Shown here: positions 1-12,098 of the stretch, in pieces | How positions within the stretch are numbered: the stretch's first letter is position 1 | Layout of the letters: every line of letters starts with the position of its first letter | DNA from: Otis tarda | Taxonomy: Eukaryota > Chordata > Aves > Otidiformes > Otididae | NCBI GenBank assembly: GCA_026413225.1 | Contig: CM048553.1 | Location: 19,096,501-19,160,500 of the forward strand | Length of the DNA: 64,000 nt | Direction of reading: 5' to 3' | The notes under the pieces: generated by a model | What the model saw: the letters and a program-made list of their open reading frames with translations, nothing else | What the model was told of the DNA's origin: nothing | The model's database searches: none | Position numbers and translations under genes: made by a program

Positions 1-483
1 CTAAAGAGCCAATATAAACCCAGTATATTTTCTCCTGCTTCAAGATTTACATTTCTTAATCAAGGAGGCTTTCTACTTTGATATAGTCACCGAACAAAAC
101 AAATAATGGTCCTCACACAGAAATAGTTTCAACAAATCTCAAACCAAATTTTGAGTTACTTTCTTCTGCAATGCCCCCGTGGTTCAATATCCCTTCAACA
201 ATACTGAGTCTGAAACTACAGCACGCATTCTTGTCACAGTGCGCCTCCAGAAGTACAGCTGCTCTTGAGTCCTAATCACTCTCTTCCTGGAAAATAACTC
301 CTTCTCCTTTTATGATAGCATCACACCAGGAATTCTTGTGAACTTGCAGTTAAAAGACCCTTACATCCCTTCCAGACTTAGTTTTCCAGGGTACAGCTTA
401 CCCCCGTTCTGGAAATTCCATCTGGCTATAAGAAAAAAAAACAAACTTCACCATGACAACAATAAAAAACTGCAGCACATTGC

Positions 484-630
484 ACAGAGAACTGGTGGAA
501 TCTCCTTCACTGGGAATATTCCAGACTTGGCTTGACAGGGTGTGGGTAACCTAATCTAAGTCTCTGCTTTCTACAGCAGTTCAGATGCTGTCCAGAGGTC
601 CTTTCCAACTTAGGCTTTGCTATGACACAT
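484..630 (+). mobile_element. Degraded CR1 LINE, 3' end fragment
   Basis: The sequence follows the conserved 3' end of avian CR1 in sense orientation. It has 'gtggaatctccttc', then a Gly/Phe-like stretch, 'cttgacagggtgtgggtaacctaatctaa' in place of the usual ctggacagggc..gggcaacctgatctag, and finally 'gtccagaggtcctttccaact' just before a decayed ATGATTCTATG-type tail. The coding part is short and broken. Compared with the 2859-3800 copy it carries many more substitutions, so it is an older insertion. It is recognised by eye; RepeatMasker would settle the subfamily. Confidence 0.6.
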
Positions 631-2858
631 GATCACACGCTTGCTCAAATGCAGTTAATTCATTCTCTGTAAAAGTTTTCAAAAGCTAAGGCAAAAGTTT
701 ACAAAGTCATTTGGTCTTGTAGGTTTGTAATGCTGCTGCTAGTTCTCTCCATACCAATCCAGTATCTTCTTCTAAGCTCTTTTGTGTGAAAAGTTTGACC
801 CATGGGGTATTGCAGTATAGTGATACACCACGTATTTACACCATGCCTGTAATCATTAATTGGCTCTACTCCTTACCACCAAAAAGTGATGCGACAGGCA
901 GCTGCGTGGTCTTCAGCAGCAGATTGGGCCGCACAGGACCTGTGTGCAGGGCGTATGCTTGTGCGTGCACGAACAGGTGCGCACGTTTCTGAAGATTGTT
1001 ATTTGGGTCTAACAGTTCATTACCTCTGGCTTTATCGCTCAGCCCAAAGGATATGTTTACACGTCTGACTAAAATCTTTCCTCACCAGTTTCATTTGTAA
1101 TTTTGTTTGTAAAATGACCATCCTAACACTTGTCTCTCTTCACATCTTTAAAGAATTGCTTGCCAATCCTTTTTGTATATTTTAATGATGAAGTATTCAG
1201 GAAAGAAAAGATAATCTCACATTAAAATACACTGAGGTTACAACACACTCTGATTTTGTAAACAAGATACTGTGTATCTCATATGACAATATGTCAAACT
1301 CCTACAGCAAAAGATTGTAATGCCATAGTTTGGCAGCCTAAGCAGAGTGAATGTCTTCACCAAGGTCCAGATCCTAGTAAAACACCACATTTCTATAAAA
1401 GTTGCCTTTTAATGTATTCCCAACAACTGTTTCAAGAGGTGACCACATGTAACATTCTTCTATATGGAAAATTTTAACTTCTAGCCGTATTTACATCCTC
1501 CCAAATGAACTCATTTCACCACAAATTTACAAAAAAAATATATAAAATAAAGTTGAGAACCAAACTCAAAGTTCTGTTAAACTCAAGCTGGTAATCAGGA
1601 GAAGAGCACTTTATCACCGACCTTTAGAGCAATCCATGGATTTCTTCAAATGTTAGATGTCACCTGCTTCTCCCTCTGCTAGTCCCAAGAGGCAGCAAGT
1701 CTTGAAGCACCCTGATCATTCTCCTTAAAACCTTCGTGGGGAAACATCCAGATGATGGCCTTTCCCTGCCTGTGTCTGCAGGTAAATCACATTCTTGATT
1801 TCAGTTTTCCAGGAGGAAGAGTGGAAGCTATGCTGATATCATAGACCAGCTATTTCCCAGGACTAAAACTGTGCCAGATTACTTGTTCCAATGGTCCAGC
1901 TGTGACGGAGGCTAACACACCTCTGGCCCCTCTACATGGGGTTGAGGTTGGGAAGAATCTGTATCTTTTTTGATATTTCATCCTTTACATAATTTCCTGC
2001 ATGCTACAATAATCTCTCTCCAGCTATCAAGACAGTGATCCCTAAGCACTTGCTACTACTAGTCGTCCTGCAAAGGTCACTGTACTCTACAAATGACTTG
2101 TGGCAGCCTGTAACACAGGACGGAAGACAAACAAATACCCTGCGAAAGAAAGAAAAAGCAAAACAACTGCATCATGGTTTGCTTGCCTTTTGTTTATCTA
2201 ATACTGCGGCTGAACAAAACTCTGAAAAGTTTCTTGGCCTGTGAAACAATATCTGCAAATCTTCAAACAATGAGCCTGTTCTTAATGGTTGGATTAATTC
2301 AAATTGTATAAAACTGCTTAGATTAAGACTGCACTGCTTTCATGTGAAGTAGCAGAGTAATGTGTCAGAGAAACAAATACAGGTTTTGTCCTGTTGACTC
2401 AGACTGCTAATTATGAAAAAGGGGGGAAAGTCCCTGTTACACGGCCTGTGCTCTTATCCCTTATCCTTTCTAACTGGCACAACCTGGCAGGAAAAAAAAT
2501 AACCCTACTGATAAGAAGGAATATCTCCCTCTCTTTTAAGTGAAGGTACAGTAGCTGCTCTCCTTCAAGTCAAACAGAGCTCGCAGTACAGTATTTATTT
2601 AAGACATTTTCCAATATGATGAATTATTAACTCATTTCGATTGTGGTTTTGGATTAGACTGAGCAAAAGAAGTACAACTCCCACAGTGTCTCCGGATCTC
2701 AGCATCACTTCTTTTGATCAGTGCACTTTGGACTCACAGAAGCAAATTGCCATCATATTATCAGTCAAAAAGTACTGATGAAAAACAGCAGTTGTATTAA
2801 CAATTTAATCAGATGCTTCTGAAATCATCTACAATGAATAACAGTTAAACCAAACACA

Positions 2859-3800
2859 GAATCATAGAATCATAGAATGGTTAGGGTTGGAAGGGACCTT
2901 CAAAGGTCATCTAGTCCAACCCCCCGGCAAGGAGCAGGGACATCCCCAACCAGATCAGGTTGCTCAGAGCCTCATCCAGCCTGGCCTTGAACATTTCCAG
3001 GGATGGGGCATCCACCACCTCTCTGGGCAACCTGTTCCAGTGTTCTATAACTCGAATCGTAAAAAATTTTTTCCTAATTTCCAATCTAAATCTACCTCCC
3101 TCTATTTTAAAACCATTACCCCTCGTCCTATCACAACAGGCCCTACTAAACAGCCTTTCCCCATCTTTCCTGTAGGCCCCCTTGAGGTACTGGAAGACCA
3201 CTATCAGGTCTCCCCGGAGCCTCCTCTTCTCCAGGCTGAACAGCCCCAACTCTCTCAGCCTGTCCTCATAGGAGAGGTGCTCCAGCCCTTTCATCATCTT
3301 CGTGGCCCTCCTCTGGACCTTCTCCAACTGGTCCATGTCCTTCTTGTGTTGGGGGCTCCAGAACTGGACACAGTACTCCAGGTGGGGTCTCACCAGGGCA
3401 GAGCAGAGGGGCAGAATCACCTCCCTCCACCTGCTGGCCACGCTCCTCTTGATGCAGCCCAGGATGCGGTTGGCCGCCTGGGCCGCAAGGGCACATTGCC
3501 GGCTCATGTTAAGCTTCTCGTCCACCAGCACTCCCAAGTCCTTCTCCTCAGGGCTGCTCTCAATCCATTCCCCGCCCAGCCTGTATTTGTGCCTGGGATT
3601 GCCATGACCCAGGTGCAGGACCTTGCACTTGGCCTGGTTGAACTTCATGAGGTTGGCACGGGCCCACCTTGACCAGCCTGTCAAGGTCCCTCTGGATGGC
3701 ATCCCTCCCTTCCAGTGTGTCAACGGCACCACACAACTTAGTGTCATCGGCGAACTTGCTGAGGGTGCGCTCTACCCTCACATCCACCTGGGATGGTGAA
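2859..3800 (-). mobile_element. CR1 LINE, 5'-truncated, antisense
   Basis: Read on the minus strand, this ends in the CR1 hallmark: on the plus strand it begins at 2859 with repeated 'tcatagaa' units followed by 'tggttagggttggaagggacc'. The rest covers the last part of the reverse transcriptase and the C-terminal region of CR1 ORF2. The 5' end is lost at about 3785-3800, where similarity to CR1 stops just before the FADD catalytic box. 5' truncation is the normal product of target-primed reverse transcription. The element lies inside intron 2 of KIAA1217 in the same orientation as the gene. Few stop codons and one frameshift make it the best-preserved copy here together with 35900-36777. Confidence 0.95.
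2911..3790 (-). pseudogene. CR1 ORF2 (reverse transcriptase C-terminal part), frameshifted
   Basis: Remnant of the LINE replication protein, dead because truncated. From the 5' side the frame reads [11 protein letters not shown], containing the FADD version of the RT active-site YxDD box, then [10 protein letters not shown]. At about 3660-3672 the frame shifts by one base; a single extra G in 'aaggtgg' explains it. The reading resumes with [94 protein letters not shown] and [16 protein letters not shown]. This order is the standard C-terminal order of CR1 ORF2. No endonuclease or N-terminal RT part remains, so it cannot move itself. Confidence 0.93.
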
Positions 3801-6800
3801 GTCAGTTTGATGTTTGTATATTCCTGCTTATTGAGATCTTCCAATAGGAAGAGCTTGGTTAGCAGACACCATCTGCCTCGTCACATATGTACATGGAGCT
3901 TTTAGGAACGGCAGGGCGGGGAAAGGGTGCCTTTATTACACTGCTGATAACCAGCTTCACTTCCATGCGGGATATTTGAGCATCATGCCTAACTTGTGTC
4001 TCAAGCACGGGCTTAGATGAGAAACAACTGGCTGATCCTCCTCTTAGCTGAGAACAAAGTGACAGGAGAGATAAGAGATATCACATGGGTTGTGGGGCTG
4101 GGCAGATTTGATCTTTGCAATGCTTCTCGGTGTCTGAAATTTCAAATGGTCAAATAACAGAGCTATGGGTATGACTGCTTACCTGTCTCAGTTATTAACA
4201 CAAAAATTGGAAATTCTCCCTTTATTTGTGAACCAAGGCAGTCTAGTCATGTAAAAGACAAATTATGTGGTTTTTTTTTTTAATATAGTATCACAATACA
4301 CTGGTAAACCAGCAGTCTGTGGCAGTCATTAGTTTTCAAAAGGATTTGAATGGTTCTGCTCTTACGTGCAACACCCAGCATACCTAGAACTGACTCAACA
4401 TGTGCTGCTGCCACACTTGCAATCAGAAAAGGCTCCTACACTATTAGCCTCAGATTTAAAATGCAAAACATTTTCCATGGCTAATCAAGGCTTTTCTTCC
4501 CCACATAACTCTTACTCAACTTTCCCTCCCTCTTATATTTCAGATAAAATAAATTAAATCTGCCTATCGCAACAGGGCACTGCCAGACTCGGCTACTTTG
4601 CTAAAGCTGGGTGAACAAATGCAGGTGATTTTGTGGGCTGGCAGAGATGCCAGTATGAAATCAGGCTGGCTGTACTAGTGAAATGAGCAGTCAAACGATA
4701 GGTAAGCTTATGTTTACAAACGCCCCTATATTGAGGTAAGTAAAACTAGCTCATCACTGTCATCTCCACTGAAACTACTTGAAGGCAGAGTGAACATTTT
4801 GAAACGATGACTGTATTTTAAAAGACCTCTGAAAGGTCACAGAACCCAGACATTCAAGAAAGTTTTCAAACCACAGGGAAGATAAGCCACAAACAAAGCG
4901 GCAATGGCTAGACAAACCTCACATGAAAGGCTTGATAACTTTTGTCTGGCTGCTTTTTTCAGAGGAAGTTAGAAGTCAGAAAAGCTGTTCTGCTCTCAAA
5001 ATCTAATAGCGTGATACTAATTTTTTTTTTTAAAAAAAGAGAAAGACAATGACAAAAGCCTAGACATTTTGGCAGTATCCAAGGAGTCTGACAAGCAGCA
5101 GCAGAAAGCACAGATCAAAAGAACACATAGGTTCCTTTATTGTAGAAAATACCTGGAATTCCATGTTTATCTTACCATAATAAGCTACTGAATGGTTATC
5201 TAAGCTGCTCGTTTTGCCAGGTGACTCAATACATCTGTAGGTTTTACCTCACATGAATTTTAGTCTGGTGTGTTTAAAATGCTACACAGCAAGTAAATCT
5301 AAAGGTTACACATCTTCTAAGGAAAAACAGTCTTCACAGAGAGCGATGACCTTAAACAGAAAATCTTTTTGGTATCAATTCAGAACTATTTACCCCAGTT
5401 TCTACAACAAAAATCATATAGCTGTGATATATCACAAAAAGCCCAACTCCTCCTCTTTCTAGTAATACATTGCTAATAGGTATTGTGAGAAATCCACAAA
5501 AGTACATTAAAAAAACCCCAACCCAACATGAGAACCATCTCGCAAGTACCTGTTTGAATACTTGTGAACTTTTTATTTCCTCAGTTCTCCTTTAATAAAC
5601 CATTAAAAATTTCCCCAAATTCCAAGCTGCCTCTGCCTGTATAACACAGTCACAAAGAAATCTGTGTAACATATTATAAGTGGAACTATTCTTGGCAAAA
5701 TAAGATCTCCGAGACAGGTTTAAGTCATGCAGAAACAAGACTGAACTTGTGAGTTCACAGTTTCTTTAAAACAAAGCAATAGCTGCTGTCACAGCATGAG
5801 GAAAAAAAAGACATCTCAAACCCAAAACATTACAGGAGAAGTAAGACAAGACATGGTAAAAAAAGTAGCTCACTCATTTTGACTGTCCAAGTATCTTCGG
5901 AGTAGAAGTCTACTGTTTTATAACCCCTTTAATTCAGAAGAGGCCCACAAAGTAGCAGTTACTCCAGAGTCCTGGAAGACTTCCAATCAACAGATTAAAC
6001 CTTATGTATAAACACTCTCTATAACTAGAGAAGAAAGCATCTCGGTTTTTGGACAGCATACGACAAATTCTGAAGCCATGAGATTAAATTAAATTGCATT
6101 TTAACACGGTTCAAAGGAAGCCTTTCTTCCGTAGACTGTCAGTCTCCCTCTCGAAAATGCCCGCTGACTGCTCCAGTAACCTACAGTTTTTTGCGTCCTT
6201 CAAAATCAACCTAGAAACATGTATAGACAATAGAATAATAATAATGAACACTTGAGGACATTCCTTCTTACAGGGAGCAGTCTTTGAAAAAAATCTATCC
6301 ATCCAAAAGCTTCCATTAACTCTTACACAAGCCTCACGGGTGAAAGCCCTGGCTCTTTGTCAGAGCTGTACCTGGCTGGCAGAAGAGGCACCAGAGGAGC
6401 AGCAAAAAGCTGAGAGGCTCCTTTTTCTTCTTGTCTGTGCCACAGGAGCACCAGTGGCTACCTCCTCCTCAAAATCCATCCCCTCAGTAGCAGATTGCTG
6501 CCAGCACAGAGCAACAGAAGCAGGAGCAGCATGAGTCCCCCTTCCTTCCAGTGCAGACTTTCTATAGGTGTGCGCATGCAGCAGAGCCTCATCTGATGTG
6601 AAATTTTGTTACACATCCGGGTGTATGAATGACTCATATATAAAAAATACTGGTTTCTCTTGGTTGCATGCTTGCATACGGGTGGGGATTGAACAAACAC
6701 ACATATGCACATGGGCTAGAACTACCCTTTTGTGACAGGATTAATACCTGAGACCAGGAGGTCACGACTCAGCAATGAAAAAAGAAGGTAAAACATATAC

Positions 6801-8014
6801 AGCAAAAAGACATAGGCAAAAAGCGCCATCAAGGTAATACAAATGCTTAATGCTATGGTGAAATCTTTTGTGGAAGTAAGCTACAGCAACAACTATGTAT
6901 CACACATGACCTCTGCAATGGTCCTGTGTTACTGAAAGCTATTCACTGGCCTTGGGAAGAAACCCAATTCCTACTCGCAGTAGGGTCCCAGGCTCAGTAT
7001 GGGATTAACCCAGTTGTTCAGGACGGGATTAGAAAGCTGTGGCTGGGAGCCCGGCCTTCGCAGCAGTGCCCATCAGCTGCCGGGTGCGAGGGAGCCACCG
7101 GAGCGTGGCATGCCAGGGAACAGCAGGTGCCTGAGGACCTGCCCACGCGGGAAGGCGCCTGCCACAGCGTCCGGTGCGGAAAACTCTGGGTAAAAATAAA
7201 ATAGAAGGGAAGTACACATGAGCCAGAAATTAAATGCTTGTATCTGATACCAGAGGAAGAGCACTTGGATCAGACAACCTGCTAGGGGTCTGGGCCAGCT
7301 GTACTCCGGTCAGCAGGAACATTTTTGTTTGACATCAATACCAGCATCATGAGGGCCAAGAAAAACATTCTGTGATCTGCGCCTCCTCACTCCACCCCAC
7401 CCTTCTGCCATGTTCAGAAGGGAGAAGTTCCCACTGATTTCCAGAAACCTTCTGATGATGTTTCTATCAGATGTTTTAATTTAAATCCTCCAGCGACAGA
7501 CACCATCCTAATTGCCTGTGGTAAAACAGAGAGAGTCCCCGAGCTGTGTAGTGCAGAAATCCTTCTCGCCCCGCTCGCCCACACAGGAGCATGCTAGGGG
7601 CAGAATGCTCCGTCCTGCCTGGATCTGGCATTAGCCAAAAAGACCGTAGCTTGGATTAGCAGCCAAAAAATAATTGAAACAATAGCGATTCTCAGTTAAA
7701 AAACCCAAAATACTGCCAGCAGTTACTGCCAAATCACCGTAACTGCGATGCCACGCTGATTCCCGTCTGAGAACAGAGGAATATCAAATCCCTGCATAAT
7801 ATATGTTGACATAATGTTGTCTTTTTAATGCAAAGCTATTTAGTGATTTCAACATGAAATAGCTTTTTTAAAAATAAAGAATGCACGATATGGATAATAA
7901 AAGAGTGAAATTAGCACACAACATCTGTGAGGTTTTGGAGCGGTTTTTTTTTAAAGACTTTTATGGAAAAATATCACCTACATCAATAATTTACTAAAAT
8001 GATCTTGTCTGTTT

Positions 8015-8029
8015 AAAAAAAAAAAAAAA
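8015..8029 (+). repeat. A-tract (15 A)
   Basis: Uninterrupted run of 15 A followed by GAAGGAAA. No LINE or SINE body is recognisable directly before it, so it is listed only as low-complexity DNA. Confidence 0.8.
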
Positions 8030-11000
8030 GAAGGAAATCATACAGTTTTTTAAGATCTATAGGAAATTGTATAAATGTCCTAGCTTTTCAGGTACACATT
8101 TTTAATGGAAGTGTACATATTACATGTATATATTTAAATTCTTTTTCTACATTATGCTAAATAATTCTTCTTCCTTCCAAACAACACTTACTGTTATTTA
8201 AATCAACCAACCAATGTAATTCAATTATTTCTTTATTCAGCCAATGGGAAATAAGTGACATTTCTTCTTACTTGTTCTAATCAAAGTCAAATATTTGTTC
8301 CTTCTGTGAGTAATTTATTACTAATTACAACAGTCTGATGTATGGTATTTTGTGTTACTAAAAATAGAGCTACAAATGAACAAATGCAGCTAAATTTATG
8401 TTTTCAAAGTACAGTGAAAGAAAGCTCATACAGAGACACTGACAGCAGGTCTGTTTCCAGACTTTAGACACCCACATACCCACAAAATAGGTGCAAATTG
8501 GAAAAGCCTCTGCTTATTCATCTGGCAGTAAGTGTATCTGGAAATGAATGCATCATTAAAATTTAAAATCAGACTCAACTTCTTTCAAATACAAAAAACG
8601 TTTTAACTCTTTGGTTTGTCACTGTTTACTTCTTCCAAGGAGGGAGCAAGGCAGCAAGAGGAAGACAGATGTCTTCCTCTACACTTTGATCGAAATTAAA
8701 TTACAATTAGTTTTTCGATTTTGAATTAAATCAATGCAAGAGCAGGGAGACAGTCTATTTAATGTATAGCTAAGAAATGTAAACCCCTTAAAGGCTGAAA
8801 TATTCTTAAAACTTAGTTGAGTTTTGGAATTTACAGTCATGAGACATTAACACAGTCAAGAATTTAGCAATCCAAAACAGAACTGGACGTTCATGCAGGC
8901 ATCAAGAAGATCTAGTTTTACAACCAACAAGAACATAATTTTGGAAGATAAAATAAATCCCAAGATGTGGGACAAAACAATCTGCAACTACTAAAGACCA
9001 GAGTATACATGATGTGTGTAGCCGATTACCCAAGATTCACCTCCTGAGAGGTTGTTAGACCCTCCTTAAGAAACCATGGTGAAAAATATATTAGTAGCCT
9101 TCCTGGATTCCAGATATAACCTAAGAGAATAGCTTGTCTATTCCTTTCTTTAACAACTAATTTGGATTTTAGGTTAATTTTTTTTTAACTGAAGTGCACC
9201 TATGTCAGTATACTAATCAGCCAGTGAAAACCTTTCCTAAACTTAAATAATTGTCAATGCTCAGTGTTTACTAAGGCAGAAATCTCCTAGTGAATGAATG
9301 GAATCACTGCAATCCACAACACAAGAGACCACATAAAATGCAGCAGTACAAAAGGTACTAATTAACCAAAATGTCCCTGCATTGGCTTGATGTGTCAAGA
9401 CGAAAAACTTCATACCATCAGATTCTCAATTTACTAAACTGCACGATTACTATGACTGGATGAATGTTAAAATCACACACCTCAGCAGCTGCTGTCAGAG
9501 TCACAGGTGTTGGCTGCAGCTTTAACAGCAGCACTGTTTCTCCTGGTGTACTCAACTCGTTTGAAGAGCAAGGAAATTGGACTATATGTTCATAAAAGAT
9601 TTGCTTGCCTTATTTACTCTTGTTCTGTTACTTGAGCCCAGAAAGGAGATTTAAATCCTGGGGATTATGGTTAAATCAAGCCAGCTAATCAGGTGACTTC
9701 GGTGTAGTCTGCCTTTGTTAGAAAATCAACTGAAAAATGCTGTAATGCAGCAGCAATGGTCCAGAGGTGCATTTACTTTGCTAATGACTGACATAAATAT
9801 GTGCTCCTCTCCCAACTGACAACGTGCAAAGAGCACAAAAATGTTCCCAGTGGGAAGCTAACAGGACTATTCAGCTGCAAAGAGACCAACCAAAGCACAT
9901 TCCAACCATTTGCAGGGAAATGATCTTGAGACACAGAAAATATTCATAAACATTGAGGCTAATCACAGGCCACAGAAGGAACCCCTGACTGATGACAAGG
10001 GAAGCTATGCTGTAACCTCAGCTCTACCACCAGCATGGTCTGTTGCCCTCAGCTGTCACCTTCGCCTATCTGCAATTCTCCTCATTTACCAAATAAGTGG
10101 CCCAGCACTACAGACGAGAGAGAAAGCCTGCCTGAAAACAGCATACCCAAAGTTGTCTGTAGACCAGGGCTGCATTTTCTCTTCTGTCACAAACTTCTTG
10201 TGCTCTCCTAAGCAAATAAGGGGCTTGAAATGAACTTTGGTGTCACTGAGAAGCTCCACCTAGAATGGTGCTCTGAGGACACCTCCCCTGCTGTTCACCC
10301 GTGAGCTGAGCATGAAGCACAGCAATCTGAGGCACTTTAGTTTAAAAGGAGAGTTGGCAGAGGAAGGCATCCTTCATAGATGAATCTACTTCTGCAGGAA
10401 ATGTAAAGCAGGAGGGGAAGATCTGGCTTTTGGATTGCCTGAGCCTGAAGGATGTTCAACAGCCACGTCTCCATCTCTGGGCAGAGGACCTTGGTAACCA
10501 GGCTACAGCAACATGGGGCCGAGGCTCCTGAAACTCTGTTGCTGAGAAGAAAGGAGCACAAGGTCCTCATGACCAGGGAGAGCGTGAAGGGAGGAGCTCA
10601 ATTCTGCAGTCCCGTGACGAGGTTCATTCAGCGGCCAGCCTGAGGGCCTAACCACAAGGCTATGGAGGCCAAACCCTCTAATGCATCATTGCCCAGTGGC
10701 TCAGCTTCAAAAGGGAAAAATGTAAGGCTTGCCTATCCCAAACACCTCCAAGCATCCCCAGAGGAAGCAGGGCATCAGGCACAGGTTCAGAGGACGCAGG
10801 AAGTGCCTCTGCCACGGGGGTGGTCACTGCCAGGCCACTGTGCAGGACGCAAGCTTCCCCTCCACCACTGCTGAACCCACCCAGCAAACGAGGCCTTGCT
10901 CATTGCTTCTGTGCAGTTTTTGGTAGTCATCTACAGAAGCAACACAAAAAGCACCAGGACTAAACTGAGTATGTGCAAAAACACATCTATAAATGCCTCA

Positions 11001-12055
11001 GGATATTTTTCGCCAGAAAAGCTTGAGTTTCTGAAACCTAAGGAATCTCAGGTGTCTACAGTAACTGGGAGAGGTTTCCATGGGCAACTCCCTTGAATGC
11101 AGCTGCCTGAACTCTGCTTTAAGGGATAACAAAGTCCTAGATTCTCTATTGGATCTAACCATAAGTACAGAAACAAGATTACTGCAGGCATTTATTCAGG
11201 CAGCTGAATATAAAGCATTCTAAAAATACTTTTCTTCGTCAGAAAATTAGGCTAAAAAAATACACATACAAAACACACATGAAGAAAGGTAAGGATATAA
11301 CAACTACCTGGGACTTCTGAGTTACAAACAATACATGCTATTGAAAATGCAGAGGCGTTGCCAGAGAAGAAAAGTTACTAATCCTGTTGGAGCAAAGTAA
11401 CTCCACTGATGTGTGGTCTGCATGGGGGAGGGAAGGAAAAAGAAAAGGAATTGCTTTATTAGCCTTTTTGTAGCTTTGTTTTGTTTGCTTTTTCAAAATA
11501 ACAGCTTCTTTAAATTACTTTTAACTGATAGATATAAATGAAGAAATTTACGTTTATCAAAGCAAGTATTATCACTCTAGTTAAACTCCACTTACTTCCA
11601 GAGACACCTTAGGGCTACTAGTTTAATATGTACTTTAGTATGTTGCCTTACTTTTTTAAAGTAAAGAGTAAAATTGAAAGACTTTCCACTGAGACATTCT
11701 GCTAGGAATATTCTTCTTCCTCAACATTTTCACTGACAGTCAGTAGAAAGTAAATCCACCTTACTTTCCTAATGAACTAGCTCTTTGTTCATTTATCTAT
11801 CAAGCTATTTATAAATATCTCACAATCACAGCATTATCTGGGGGCTAAGGAGCATGTTTCAATTCAAAACAAATGGACATGTCACCTCATGTCCTTCCAC
11901 AAACAAAAGCTAAGGACTCCAATTCCAGCAGAGATTTAAGCCTGTAATCATGTTTCACATGCTCCATTTCATAGCTTTCCTTAGGTGCTTTTAACAATGC
12001 GAAACAAGAGCAGTTGCCCTTAACATACAGCAGCACTGGAAAGCAATAAATTATC

Positions 12056-12098
12056 GTACCAGATAGAATTATTCCAGATTATTCCAGGTACCAGATAG
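12056..12098 (+). repeat. Nested short direct repeats
   Basis: The 11-mer GTACCAGATAG occurs at 12056-12066 and again at 12088-12098. Between the copies the unit ATTATTCCAG is present twice in tandem (12068-12077 and 12078-12087). The arrangement is a small duplication inside a duplication, probably replication slippage. Confidence 0.85.

Noticed and set aside
2887-3672. 261-codon plus-strand open frame rich in Pro/Leu/Gln
   Set aside because: It is the antisense shadow of the CR1 ORF2 remnant; codons mirror the RT frame on the other strand.
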